Origin: Liolophura sinensis
Taxonomy: Eukaryota > Mollusca > Polyplacophora > Chitonida > Chitonidae
Reading direction: 5' to 3'
NCBI RefSeq assembly: GCF_032854445.1
Contig: NW_027018098.1
Location: 1-64,000 of the forward strand
DNA: 64,000 nucleotides
In this document: positions 51,515 to 63,200 of the stretch, one piece after another
How positions within the stretch are numbered: the first letter of the stretch is position 1
Layout of the letters: each line of letters opens with the position of its first letter
Made by a program: the position numbers and the translations under genes
The notes under the pieces: model-generated
Seen by the model: the letters and a program-made list of their open reading frames with translations, nothing else
What the model was told of the DNA's origin: nothing
Database searches by the model: none

Positions 51515-54500
51515 TTTGCTGGGTGAGTTAAATGGGCTTGGCCCAAAGATTTGACGTCTTCTGGGCTACCGAAGGGCACATAACTTATAATCAAAAGTTG
51601 AATATAGTAATGACCAGTCGCGATGGTACATAGTACATGTAGCCGATTTCAATTAGCAAAAGGACCAGGCAAAAATCCAAAAGTGGAAAAAATGTTCCAA
51701 TACTGCTTGTAAGAGGCTAATCCGACGTATTTTGTGACGAGAAATCGAATGGTGCAAACCGCGTTGCTCTCCGACCAATACTTTTGGCTGTAGCCACAAT
51801 TGAATCATCATTTAGGTCAAAATCACGTGCCCAGCAACGGCTCTTACTCCATGGAAACCAAGGAAATTTGCAATTTTTCAACAGCTGGAGATGCCTGACC
51901 CAAATGCGCATCTTTTGGCACCTTATTGATGTGGGTCAGTGTTCAATTGTACTTTTTACAGCAGACTGTATCAAGTACCTTGTGTTTTTTATATAAAAAT
52001 GGTGTGGTTTTTCTACATGTAGATAAAGACATTGAGTTTATCTTCGACTTAGAAGTAAGACATTTGCTGGGTGAGTTAAATGGGCTTGGCCCAAAGATTT
52101 GACGTCTTCTGGGCTACCGAAGGGCACATAACTTATAATCAAAAGTTGAATATAGTAATGACCAGTCGCGATGGTACATAGTACATGTAGCCGATTTCAA
52201 TTAGCAAAAGGACCAGGCAAAAATCCAAAAGTGGAAAAAATGCTCCAATGCTGCTGGTAAGAGGCTAATCCGACGTATTTTGTGACGAGAAATCGAATGG
52301 TGCAAACCGCGTTGCTCTCCGACCAATACTTTTGGCTGTAGCCACAATTGAATCATCATTTATGTCAAAATCACGTGCCCAGCAACGGCTCTTACTCCAT
52401 GGAAACCAAGGAAATTTGCAATTTTTCAACACCTGGAGATGCCTGACCCAATTGCGCATCTTTTGGCACCTTATTGATGTGGGTCAGTGTTCAATTGTAC
52501 TTTTTACAGCAGACTGTATCAAGTACCTTGTGTTTTTTATATAAAAATGGTGTGGTTTTTCTACATGTAGATAAAGACATTGAGTTTATCTTCGACTTAG
52601 AAGTAAGACATTTGCTGGGTGAGTTAAATGGGCTTGGCCCAAAGATTTGACGTCTTCTGGGCTACCGAAGGGCACATAACTTATAATCAAAAGTTGAATA
52701 TAGTAATGACCAGTCGCGATGGTACATAGTACATGTAGCCCATTTCAATTAGCAAAAGGACCAGGCAAAAATCCAAAAGTGGAAAAAATGTTCCAATGCT
52801 GCTGGTAAGAGGCTAATTCGACGTATTTTGTGACGAGAAATCGAATGGTGCAAACCGCGTTGCTCTCCGACCAATACTTTTGGCTGTAGCCACAATTGAA
52901 TCATCATTTATGTCAAAATCACGTGCCCAGCAACGGCTCTTACTCCATGGAAACCAAGGAAATTTGCAATTTTTCAACAGCTGGAGATGCCTGACCCAAT
53001 TGCGCATCTTTTGGCACCTTATTGATGTGGGTCAGTGTTCAATTGTACTTTTTACAGCAGACTGTATCAAGTACCTTGTGTTTTTTATATAAAAATGGTG
53101 TGGTTTTTCTACATGTAGATAAAGACATTAAGTTTATCTTCGACTTAGAAGTAAGACATTTGCTGGGTGAGTTAAATGGGCTTGGCCCAAAGATTTGACG
53201 TCTTCTGGGCTACCGAAGGGCACATAACTTATAATCAAAAGTTGAATATAGTGATGACCAGTCGCGATGGTACATAGTACATGTAGCCGATTTCAATTAG
53301 CAAAAGGACCAGGCAAAAATCCAAAAGTGGAAAAAATGTTCCAATGCTGCTGGTAAGAGGCTAATCCGACGTATTTTGTGACGAGAAATCGAATGGTGCA
53401 AACCGCGTTGCTCTCCGACCAATACTTTTGGCTGTAGCCACAATTGAATCATCATTTATGTCAAAATCACGTGCCCAGCAACGGCTCTTACTCCATGGAA
53501 ACCAAGGAAATTTCCAATTTTTCAACAGCTGGAGATGCCTGACCCAATTGCGCATCTTTTGGCACCTTATTTATGTGGGTCAGTGTTCAATTGTACTTTT
53601 TACAGCAGACTGTATCAAGTACCTTGTGTTTTTTATATAAAAATGGTGTGGTTTTTCTACATGTAGATAAAGAGATTAAGTTTATCTTCGACTTAGAAGT
53701 AAGACATTTGCTGGGTGAGTTAAATGGGCTTGGCCCAAAGATTTGACGTCTTCTGGGCTACCGAAGGGCACATAACTTATAATCAAAAGTTGAATATAGT
53801 AATGACCAGTCGCGATGGTACATAGTACATGTAGCCGATTTCAATTAGCAAAAGGACCAGGCAAAAATCCAAAAGTGGAAAAAATGTTCCAATGCTGCTG
53901 GTAAGAGGCTAATCCGACGTATTTTGTGACGAGAAATCGAATGGTGCAAACCGCGTTGCTCTCCGACCAATACTTTTGGCTGTAGCCACAATTGAATCAT
54001 CATTTATGTCAAAATCACGTGCCCAGCAACGGCTCTTACTCCATGGAAACCAAGGAAATTTGCAATTTTTCAACACCTGGAGATGCCTGACCCAATTGCG
54101 CATCTTTTGGCACCTTATTGATGTGGGTCAGTGTTCAATTGTACTTTTTACAGCAGACTGTATCAAGTACCTTGTGTTTTTTATATAAAAATGGTGTGGT
54201 TTTTCTACATGTAGATAAAGAGATTAAGTTTATCTTCGACTTAGAAGTAAGACATTTGCTGGGTGAGTTAAATGGGCTTGGCCCAAAGATTTGACATCTT
54301 CTGGGCTACCGAAGGGCACATAACTTATAATCAAAAGTTGAATATAGTAATGACCAGTCGCGATGGTACATAGTACATGTAGCCGATTTCAATTAGCAAA
54401 AGGACCAGGCAAAAATCCAAAAGTGGAAAAAATGTTCCAATGCTGCTGGTAAGAGGCTAATCCGACGTATTTTGTGACGAGAAATCGAATGGTGCAAACC

Positions 54501-55898
54501 GCGTTGCTCTCCGACCAATACTTTTGGCTGTAGCCACAATTGAATCATCATTTATGTCAAAATCACGTGCCCAGCAACGGCTCTTACTCCATGGAAACCA
54601 AGGAAATTTGCAATTTTTCAACACCTGGAGATGCCTGACCCAATTGCGCATCTTTTGGCACCTTATTGATGTGGGTCAGTGTTCAATTGTACTTTTTACA
54701 GCAGACTGTATCAAGTACCTTGTGGTTTTTATATAAAAATGGTGTGGTTTTTCTACATGTAGATAAAGAGATTAAGTTTATCTTCGACTTAGAAGTAAGA
54801 CATTTGCTGGGTGAGTTAAATGGGCTTGGCCCAAAGATTTGACGTCTTCTGGGCTACCGAAGGGCACATAACTTATAATCAAAAGTTGAATATAGTAATG
54901 ACCAGTCGCGATGGTACATAGTACATGTAGCCCATTTCAATTAGCAAAAGGACCAGGCAAAAATCCAAAAGTGGAAAAAATGTTCCAATGCTGCTGGTAA
55001 GAGGCTAATCCGACGTATTTTGTGACGAGAAATCGAATGGTGCAAACCGCGTTGCTCTCCGACCAATACTTTTGGCTGTAGCCACAATTGAATCATCATT
55101 TATGTCAAAATCACGTGCCCAGCAACGGCTCTTACTCCATGGAAACCAAGGAAATTTCCAATTTTTCAACAGCTGGAGATGCCTGACCCAAATGCGCATC
55201 TTTTGGCACCTTATTGATGTGGGTCAGTGTTCAATTGTACTTTTTACAGCAGACTGTATCAAGTACCTTGTGTTTTTTATATAAAAATGGTGTGGTTTTT
55301 CTACATGTAGATAAAGACATTGAGTTTATCTTCGACTTAGAAGTAAGACATTTGCTGGGTGAGTTAAATGGGCTTGGCCCAAAGATTTGACGTCTTCTGG
55401 GCTACCGAAGGGCACATAACTTATAATCAAAAGTTGAATATAGTAATGACCAGTCGCGATGGTACATAGTACATGTAGCCGATTTCAATTAGCAAAAGGA
55501 CCAGGCAAAAATCCAAAAGTGGAAAAAATGTTCCAATGCTGCTGGTAAGAGGCTAATCCGACGTATTTTGTGACGAGAAATCGAATGGTGCAAACCGCGT
55601 TGCTCTCCGACCAATACTTTTGGCTGTAGCCACAATTGAATCATCATTTATGTCAAAATCACGTGCCCAGCAACGGCTCTTACTCCATGGAAACCAAGGA
55701 AATTTGCAATTTTTCAACAGCTGGAGATGCCTGACCCAATTGCGCATCTTTTGGCACCTTATTGATGTGGGTCAGTGTTCAATTGTACTTTTTACAGCAG
55801 ACTGTATCAAGTACCTTGTGTTTTTTATATAAAAATGGTGTGGTTTTTCTACATGTAGATAAAGACATTGAGTTTATCTTCGACTTAGAAGTAAGACA
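51515..55898 (+). repeat. 8-unit HOR, 4,384 bp, first copy
   Basis: Units C-K-D-E-L-M-N-O start at 51515, 52063, 52611, 53159, 53707, 54255, 54803 and 55351. TTTAGGTCA in C at 51815 recurs at 56199, exactly 4,384 bp on. D shows GCCCATTT and AATTCG, E shows GTGATGACC and CTTATTTATG, M shows GACATC and GTGGTTTTT, and N shows GCCCATTT and CCAAATGCGC. C here has GTGGAAAAAATG, while C in the 11-unit HOR has GTAAAAAAAATG. Confidence 0.88.
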
Positions 55899-58800
55899 TT
55901 TGCTGGGTGAGTGAAATGGGCTTGGCCCAAAGATTTGACGTCTTCTGGGCTACCGAAGGGCACATAACTTATAATCAAAAGTTGAATATAGTAATGACCA
56001 GTCGCGATGGTACATAGTACATGTAGCCGATTTCAATTAGCAAAAGGACCAGGCAAAAATCCAAAAGTGGAAAAAATGTTCCAATACTGCTTGTAAGAGG
56101 CTAATCCGACGTATTTTGTGACGAGAAATCGAATGGTGCAAACCGCGTTGCTCTCCGACCAATACTTTTGGCTGTAGCCACAATTGAATCATCATTTAGG
56201 TCAAAATCACGTGCCCAGCAACGGCTCTTACTCCATGGAAACCAAGGAAATTTGCAATTTTTCAACAGCTGGAGATGCCTGACCCAAATGCGCATCTTCT
56301 GGCACCTTATTGATGTGGGTCAGTGTTCAATTGTACTTTTTACAGCAGACTGTATCAAGTACCTTGTGTTTTTTATATAAAAATGGTGTGGTTTTTCTAC
56401 ATGTAGATAAAGACATTGAGTTTATCTTCGACTTAGAAGTAAGACATTTGCTGGGTGAGTTAAATGGGCTTGGCCCAAAGATTTGACGTCTTCTGGGCTA
56501 CCGAAGGGCACATAACTTATAATCAAAAGTTGAATATAGTAATGACCAGTCGCGATGGTACATAGTACATGTAGCCGATTTCAATTAGCAAAAGGACCAG
56601 GCAAAAATCCAAAAGTGGAAAAAATGCTCCAATGCTGCTGGTAAGAGGCTAATCCGACGTATTTTGTGACGAGAAATCGAATGGTGCAAACCGCGTTGCT
56701 CTCCGACCAATACTTTTGGCTGTAGCCACAATTGAATCATCATTTATGTCAAAATCACGTGCCCAGCAACGGCTCTTACTCCATGGAAACCAAGGAAATT
56801 TGCAATTTTTCAACAGCTGGAGATGCCTGACCCAATTGCGCATCTTTTGGCACCTTATTGATGTGGGTCAGTGTTCAATTGTACTTTTTACAGCAGACTG
56901 TATCAAGTACCTTGTGTTTTTTATATAAAAATGGTGTGGTTTTTCTACATGTAGATAAAGACATTGAGTTTATCTTCGACTTAGAAGTAAGACATTTGCT
57001 GGGTGAGTTAAATGGGCTTGGCCCAAAGATTTGACGTCTTCTGGGCTACCGAAGGGCACATAACTTATAATCAAAAGTTGAATATAGTAATGACCAGTCG
57101 CGATGGTACATAGTACATGTAGCCCATTTCAATTAGCAAAAGGACCAGGCAAAAATCCAAAAGTGGAAAAAATGTTCCAATGCTGCTGGTAAGAGGCTAA
57201 TTCGACGTATTTTGTGACGAGAAATCGAATGGTGCAAACCGCGTTGCTCTCCGACCAATACTTTTGGCTGTAGCCACAATTGAATCATCATTTATGTCAA
57301 AATCACGTGCCCAGCAACGGCTCTTACTCCATGGAAACCAAGGAAATTTCCAATTTTTCAACAGCTGGAGATGCCTGACCCAATTGCGCATCTTTTGGCA
57401 CCTTATTGATGTGGGTCAGTGTTCAATTGTACTTTTTACAGCAGACTGTATCAAGTACCTTGTGTTTTTTATATAAAAATGGTGTGGTTTTTCTACATGT
57501 AGATAAAGACATTAAGTTTATCTTCGACTTAGAAGTAAGACATTTGCTGGGTGAGTTAAATGGGCTTGGCCCAAAGATTTGACGTCTTCTGGGCTACCGA
57601 AGGGCACATAACTTATAATCAAAAGTTGAATATAGTGATGACCAGTCGCGATGGTACATAGTACATGTAGCCGATTTCAATTAGCAAAAGGACCAGGCAA
57701 AAATCCAAAAGTGGAAAAAATGTTCCAATGCTGCTGGTAAGAGGCTAATCCGACGTATTTTGTGACGAGAAATCGAATGGTGCAAACCGCGTTGCTCTCC
57801 GACCAATACTTTTGGCTGTAGCCACAATTGAATCATCATTTATGTCAAAATCACGTGCCCAGCAACGGCTCTTACTCCATGGAAACCAAGGAAATTTCCA
57901 ATTTTTCAACAGCTGGAGATGCCTGACCCAATTGCGCATCTTTTGGCACCTTATTGATGTGGGTCAGTGTTCAATTGTACTTTTTACAGCAGACTGTATC
58001 AAGTACCTTGTGTTTTTTATATAAAAATGGTGTGGTTTTCCTACATGTAGATAAAGAGATTAAGTTTATCTTCGACTTAGAAGTAAGACATTTGCTGGGT
58101 GAGTTAAATGGGCTTGGCCCAAAGATTTGACGTCTTCTGGGCTACCGAAGGGCACATAACTTATAATCAAAAGTTGAATATAGTAATGACCAGTCGCGAT
58201 GGTACATAGTACATGTAGCCGATTTCAATTAGCAAAAGGACCAGGCAAAAATCCAAAAGTGGAAAAAATGTTCCAATGCTGCTGGTAAGAGGCTAATCCG
58301 ACGTATTTTGTGACGAGAAATCGAATGGTGCAAACCGCGTTGCTCTCCGACTAATACTTTTGGCTGTAGCCACAATTGAATCATCATTTATGTCAAAATC
58401 ACGTGCCCAGCAACGGCTCTTACTCCATGGAAACCAAGGAAATTTGCAATTTTTCAACAGCTGGAGATGCCTGACCCAATTGCGCATCTTTTGGCACCTT
58501 ATTGATGTGGGTCAGTGTTCAATTGTACTTTTTACAGCAGACTGTATCAAGTACCTTGTGTTTTTTATATAAAAATGGTGTGGTTTTTCTACATGTAGAT
58601 AAAGAGATTAAGTTTATCTTCGACTTAGAAGTAAGACATTTGCTGGGTGAGTTAAATGGGCTTGGCCCAAAGATTTGACATCTTCTGGGCTACCGAAGGG
58701 CACATAACTTATAATCAAAAGTTGAATATAGTAATGACCAGTCGCGATGGTACATAGTACATGTAGCCGATTTCAATTAGCAAAAGGACCAGGCAAAAAT

Positions 58801-60283
58801 CCAAAAGTGGAAAAAATGTTCCAATGCTGCTGGTAAGAGGCTAATCCGACGTATTTTGTGACGAGAAATCGAATGGTGCAAACCGCGTTGCTCTCCGACC
58901 AATACTTTTGGCTGTAGCCACAATTGAATCATCATTTATGTCAAAATCACGTGCCCAGCAACGGCTCTTACTCCATGGAAACCAAGGAAATTTGCAATTT
59001 TTCAACACCTGGAGATGCCTGACCCAATTGCGCATCTTTTGGCACCTTATTGATGTGGGTCAGTGTTCAATTGTACTTTTTACAGCAGACTGTATCAAGT
59101 ACCTTGTGGTTTTTATATAAAAATGGTGTGGTTTTTCTACATGTAGATAAAGAGATTAAGTTTATCTTCGACTTAGAAGTAAGACATTTGCTGGGTGAGT
59201 TAAATGGGCTTGGCCCAAAGATTTGACGTCTTCTGGGCTACCGAAGGGCACATAACTTATAATCAAAAGTTGAATATAGTAATGACCAGTCGCGATGGTA
59301 CATAGTACATGTAGCCCATTTCAATTAGCAAAAGGACCAGGCAAAAATCCAAAAGTGGAAAAAATGTTCCAATGCTGCTGGTAAGAGGCTAATCCGACGT
59401 ATTTTGTGACGAGAAATCGAATGGTGCAAACCGCGTTGCTCTCCGACCAATACTTTTGGCTGTAGCCACAATTGAATCATCATTTATGTCAAAATCACGT
59501 GCCCAGCAACGGCTCTTACTCCATGGAAACCAAGGAAATTTCCAATTTTTCAACAGCTGGAGATGCCTGACCCAAATGCGCATCTTTTGGCACCTTATTG
59601 ATGTGGGTCAGTGTTCAATTGTACTTTTTACAGCAGACTGTATCAAGTACCTTGTGTTTTTTATATAAAAATGGTGTGGTTTTTCTACATGTAGATAAAG
59701 ACATTGAGTTTATCTTCGACTTAGAAGTAAGACATTTGCTGGGTGAGTTAAATGGGCTTGGCCCAAAGATTTGACATCTTCTGGGCTACCGAAGGGCACA
59801 TAACTTATAATCAAAAGTTGAATATAGTAATGACCAGTCGCGATGGTACATAGTACATGTAGCCGATTTCAATTAGCAAAAGGACCAGGCAAAAATCCAA
59901 AAGTGGAAAAAATGTTCCAATACTGCTTGTAAGAGGCTAATCCGACGTATTTTGTGACGAGAAATCGAATGGTGCAAACCGCGTTGCTCTCCGACCAATA
60001 CTTTTGGCTGTAGCCACAATTGAATCATCATTTATGTCAAAATCACGTGCCCAGCAACGGCTCTTACTCCATGGAAACCAAGGAAATTTGCAATTTTTCA
60101 ACAGCTGGAGATGCCTGACCCAATTGCGCATCTTTTGGCACCTTATTGATGTGGGTCAGTGTTCAATTGTACTTTTTACAGCAGACTGTATCAAGTACCT
60201 TGTGTTTTTTATATAAAAAATGGTGTGGTTTTTCTACATGTAGATAAAGAGATTAAGTTTATCTTCGACTTAGAAGTAAGACA
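55899..60283 (+). repeat. 8-unit HOR, second copy
   Basis: Units C-K-D-E-L-M-N-O' start at 55899, 56447, 56995, 57543, 58091, 58639, 59187 and 59735. Differences from copy 1 include GAGTGAAAT and CATCTTCTGG in C, different 40362/40376-equivalent markers in K, D and L, TTATTGAT in place of TTATTTAT in E, TTTTCCTAC at about 58040, and CCGACTAAT at about 58350. O' differs strongly from O (GACATC, ACTGCTTG, AGATTAAG), so homology to copy 1 weakens in the last unit. Confidence 0.85.
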
Positions 60284-63200
60284 TTTGCTGGGTGAGTGAA
60301 ATGGGCTTGGCCAAAGATTTGACGTCTTCTGGGCTACCGAAGGGCACATAACTTATAATCAAAAGTTGAATATAGTAATGACCAGTCGCGATGGTACATA
60401 GTACATGTAGCCGATTTCAATTAGCAAAAGGACCAGGCAAAATCCAAAAGTGGAAAAAATGCTCCAATGCTGCTGGTAAGAGGCTAATCCGACGTATTTT
60501 GTGACGAGAAATCGAATGGTGCAAACCGCGTTGCTCTCCAACCAATACTTTTTGGCTGTAGCCACAATTGAATCATCAATTATGTCAAAATCACCTGCCC
60601 AGCATCGCTCTTACTCCATGGAAACCAAGGAAATTTCCAATTTTTCAACACCTGGAGATGCCTGACCCAATTGCGCATCTTTTGGCACCTTATTGATGTG
60701 GGGTCAGTGTTCAATTGTACTTTTTTACAGCAGACTGTAATCAAGTACCTTGTGTTTTTTATATAAAAATGGTGTGGTTTTTCTACATGTAGATAAAGAC
60801 ATTGAGTTTATCTTCGACTTAGAAGTAGACATTTGCTGGGTGAGTTAAATGGGCTTGGCCCAAAGATTTGACGTCTTCTGGGCTACCGAAGGGCACATAA
60901 CTTATAATCAAAATAGTAATGACCAAGTCGCGATTGTACATAGTACATGTAGCCGATTTCAATTAGCAAAAGGACCAGGCAAAAATCCAAAAGTGGAAAA
61001 AATGTTCCAATGCTGCTGGTAAGGAGGCTAATCCGACGTATTTTGTGACGAGAAATCGAATGGGTGCAAACCGCGTTGCTCTCCGACCAATACTTTTGGC
61101 TGTAGCCACAATTGAATCATCATTTATGTCAAAATCACGTGCCCAGCAAACGGCTCTTACTCCATGGAAACCAAGGAAATTTGCAATTTTTCAACAGCTG
61201 GAGATGCCTGACCCAATTGCGCATCTTTTGGCACCTTATTGATGTGGGTCAGTGTTCAATTGTACTTTTTACAGCAGACTGTATCAAGTACCTTGTGTTT
61301 TTTATATAAAAATGGTGTGGTTTTTTCTACATGTAGATAAAGAGATTAAGTTTATCTTCGACTTAGAAGTAAGACATTTGCTGGGTGAGTTAAATGGGCT
61401 TGGCCCAAAGATTTGACATCTTCTGGGCTACCGAAGGCACATAACTTATAATCAAAAGATGAATATAGTAATGACCAGTCGCGATTGTACATAGTACATG
61501 TAGCCGATTTCAATTAGCAAAAGGACCAGGCAAATATCCAAAAGTGGAAAAAATGCTCCAATGCTGCTGGTAAGAGGCTAATCCGACGTATTTTGTGACG
61601 AGAAATCGAATGGTGCAAACCGCGTTGCTCTCCGACCAATACTTTTGGCTGTAGCCACAATTGAATCATCATTTATGTCAAAATCACGTGCCCAGCAACG
61701 GCTCTTACCTCCATGGAAACCAAGGAAATTTCCAATTTTTCAACAGCTGGAGATGCCTGACCCAAATGCGCATCTTTTGGCACCTTATTGATGTGGGTCA
61801 GTGTTCAATTGTACTTTTTACAGCAGACTGTATCAAGTACCTTGTGTTTTTTATATAAAAATGGTGTGGTTTTTCTACATGTAGATAAAGACATTGAGTT
61901 TATCTTCGACTTAGAAGTAAGACATTTTGCTGGGTGAGTTAAATGGGCTTGGCCCAAAGATTTGACGTCTTCTGGGCTACCGAAGGGCACATAACTTATA
62001 ATCAAAAGTTGAATATAGTAATGACCAGTCGCGATGGTACATAGTACAATGTAGCCGATTTCAATTAGCAAAAGGACCAGGCAAAAATCCAAAAGTGGAA
62101 AAAATGCTCCAATGCTGCTGGTAAGAGGCTAATCCGACGTATTTTGTGACGAGAAATCGAATGGTGCAAACCGCGTTGCTCTCCGACCAATACTTTTGCT
62201 GTAGCCACAATTGAATCATCATTTATGTCAAAAATCACGTGCCCAGCAATGGCTCTTACTCCATGGAAAACCAAGGAAATTTGCAATTTTTCAACACCTG
62301 GAGATGCCTGACCCAATTGCGCATCTTTTGGCACCTTATTTAAGTGGGTCAGTGTTCAAATGTACTTTTTACAGCAGACTGTATCAAGTACCTTGTGTTT
62401 TTTATATAAAAATGGTGTGGTTTTTCTACATGTAGATTAAAGACATTGAGTTTATCTTCGACTTAGAAGTAAGACATTTGCTGGGTGAGTTAAATGGGCT
62501 TGGCCCAAAGATTTGACATCTTCTGGGCTACCGAAGGGCACATAACTTATAATCAAAAGTTGAATATAGTAATGACCAGTCGCGATTGTACATAGTACAT
62601 GTAGCCGATTTCAATTAGCAAAAGGACCAGGCAAAAATCCAAAAGTGGAAAAAATGTTCCAATGCTGCTGGTAAGAGGCTAATCCGACGTATTTTGTGAC
62701 GAGAAATCGAATGGTGCAAACCGCGTTGCTCTCCGACCAATACTTTTGGCTGTAGCCACAATTGAATCATCATTTATGTCAAAATCACGTGCCCAGCAAC
62801 GGCTCTTACTCCATGGAAACCAAGGAAATTTGCAATTTTTTCAACACCTGGAGATGCCTGACCCAATTGCGCATCCTTTTGGCACCTTATTGATGTGGGT
62901 CAGTGTTCAATTGTACTTTTTACAGCAGACTGTATCAAGTACCTTGTGGTTTTTTATATAAAAATGGTGTGGTTTTTCTACATGTAGATAAAGAGATTAA
63001 GTTTATCTTCGACTTAGAAGTAAGACATTTGCTGGGTGAGTTAAATGGGCTTGGCCCAAAGATTTGACATCTTCTGGGCTACCGAAAGGGCACATAACTT
63101 ATAATCAAAAGATGAATATAGTAATGACCAGTCGCGATTGTAACATAGTACATGTAGCCGATTTCAATTAGCAAAAGGACCAGGCAAATATCCAAAAGTG

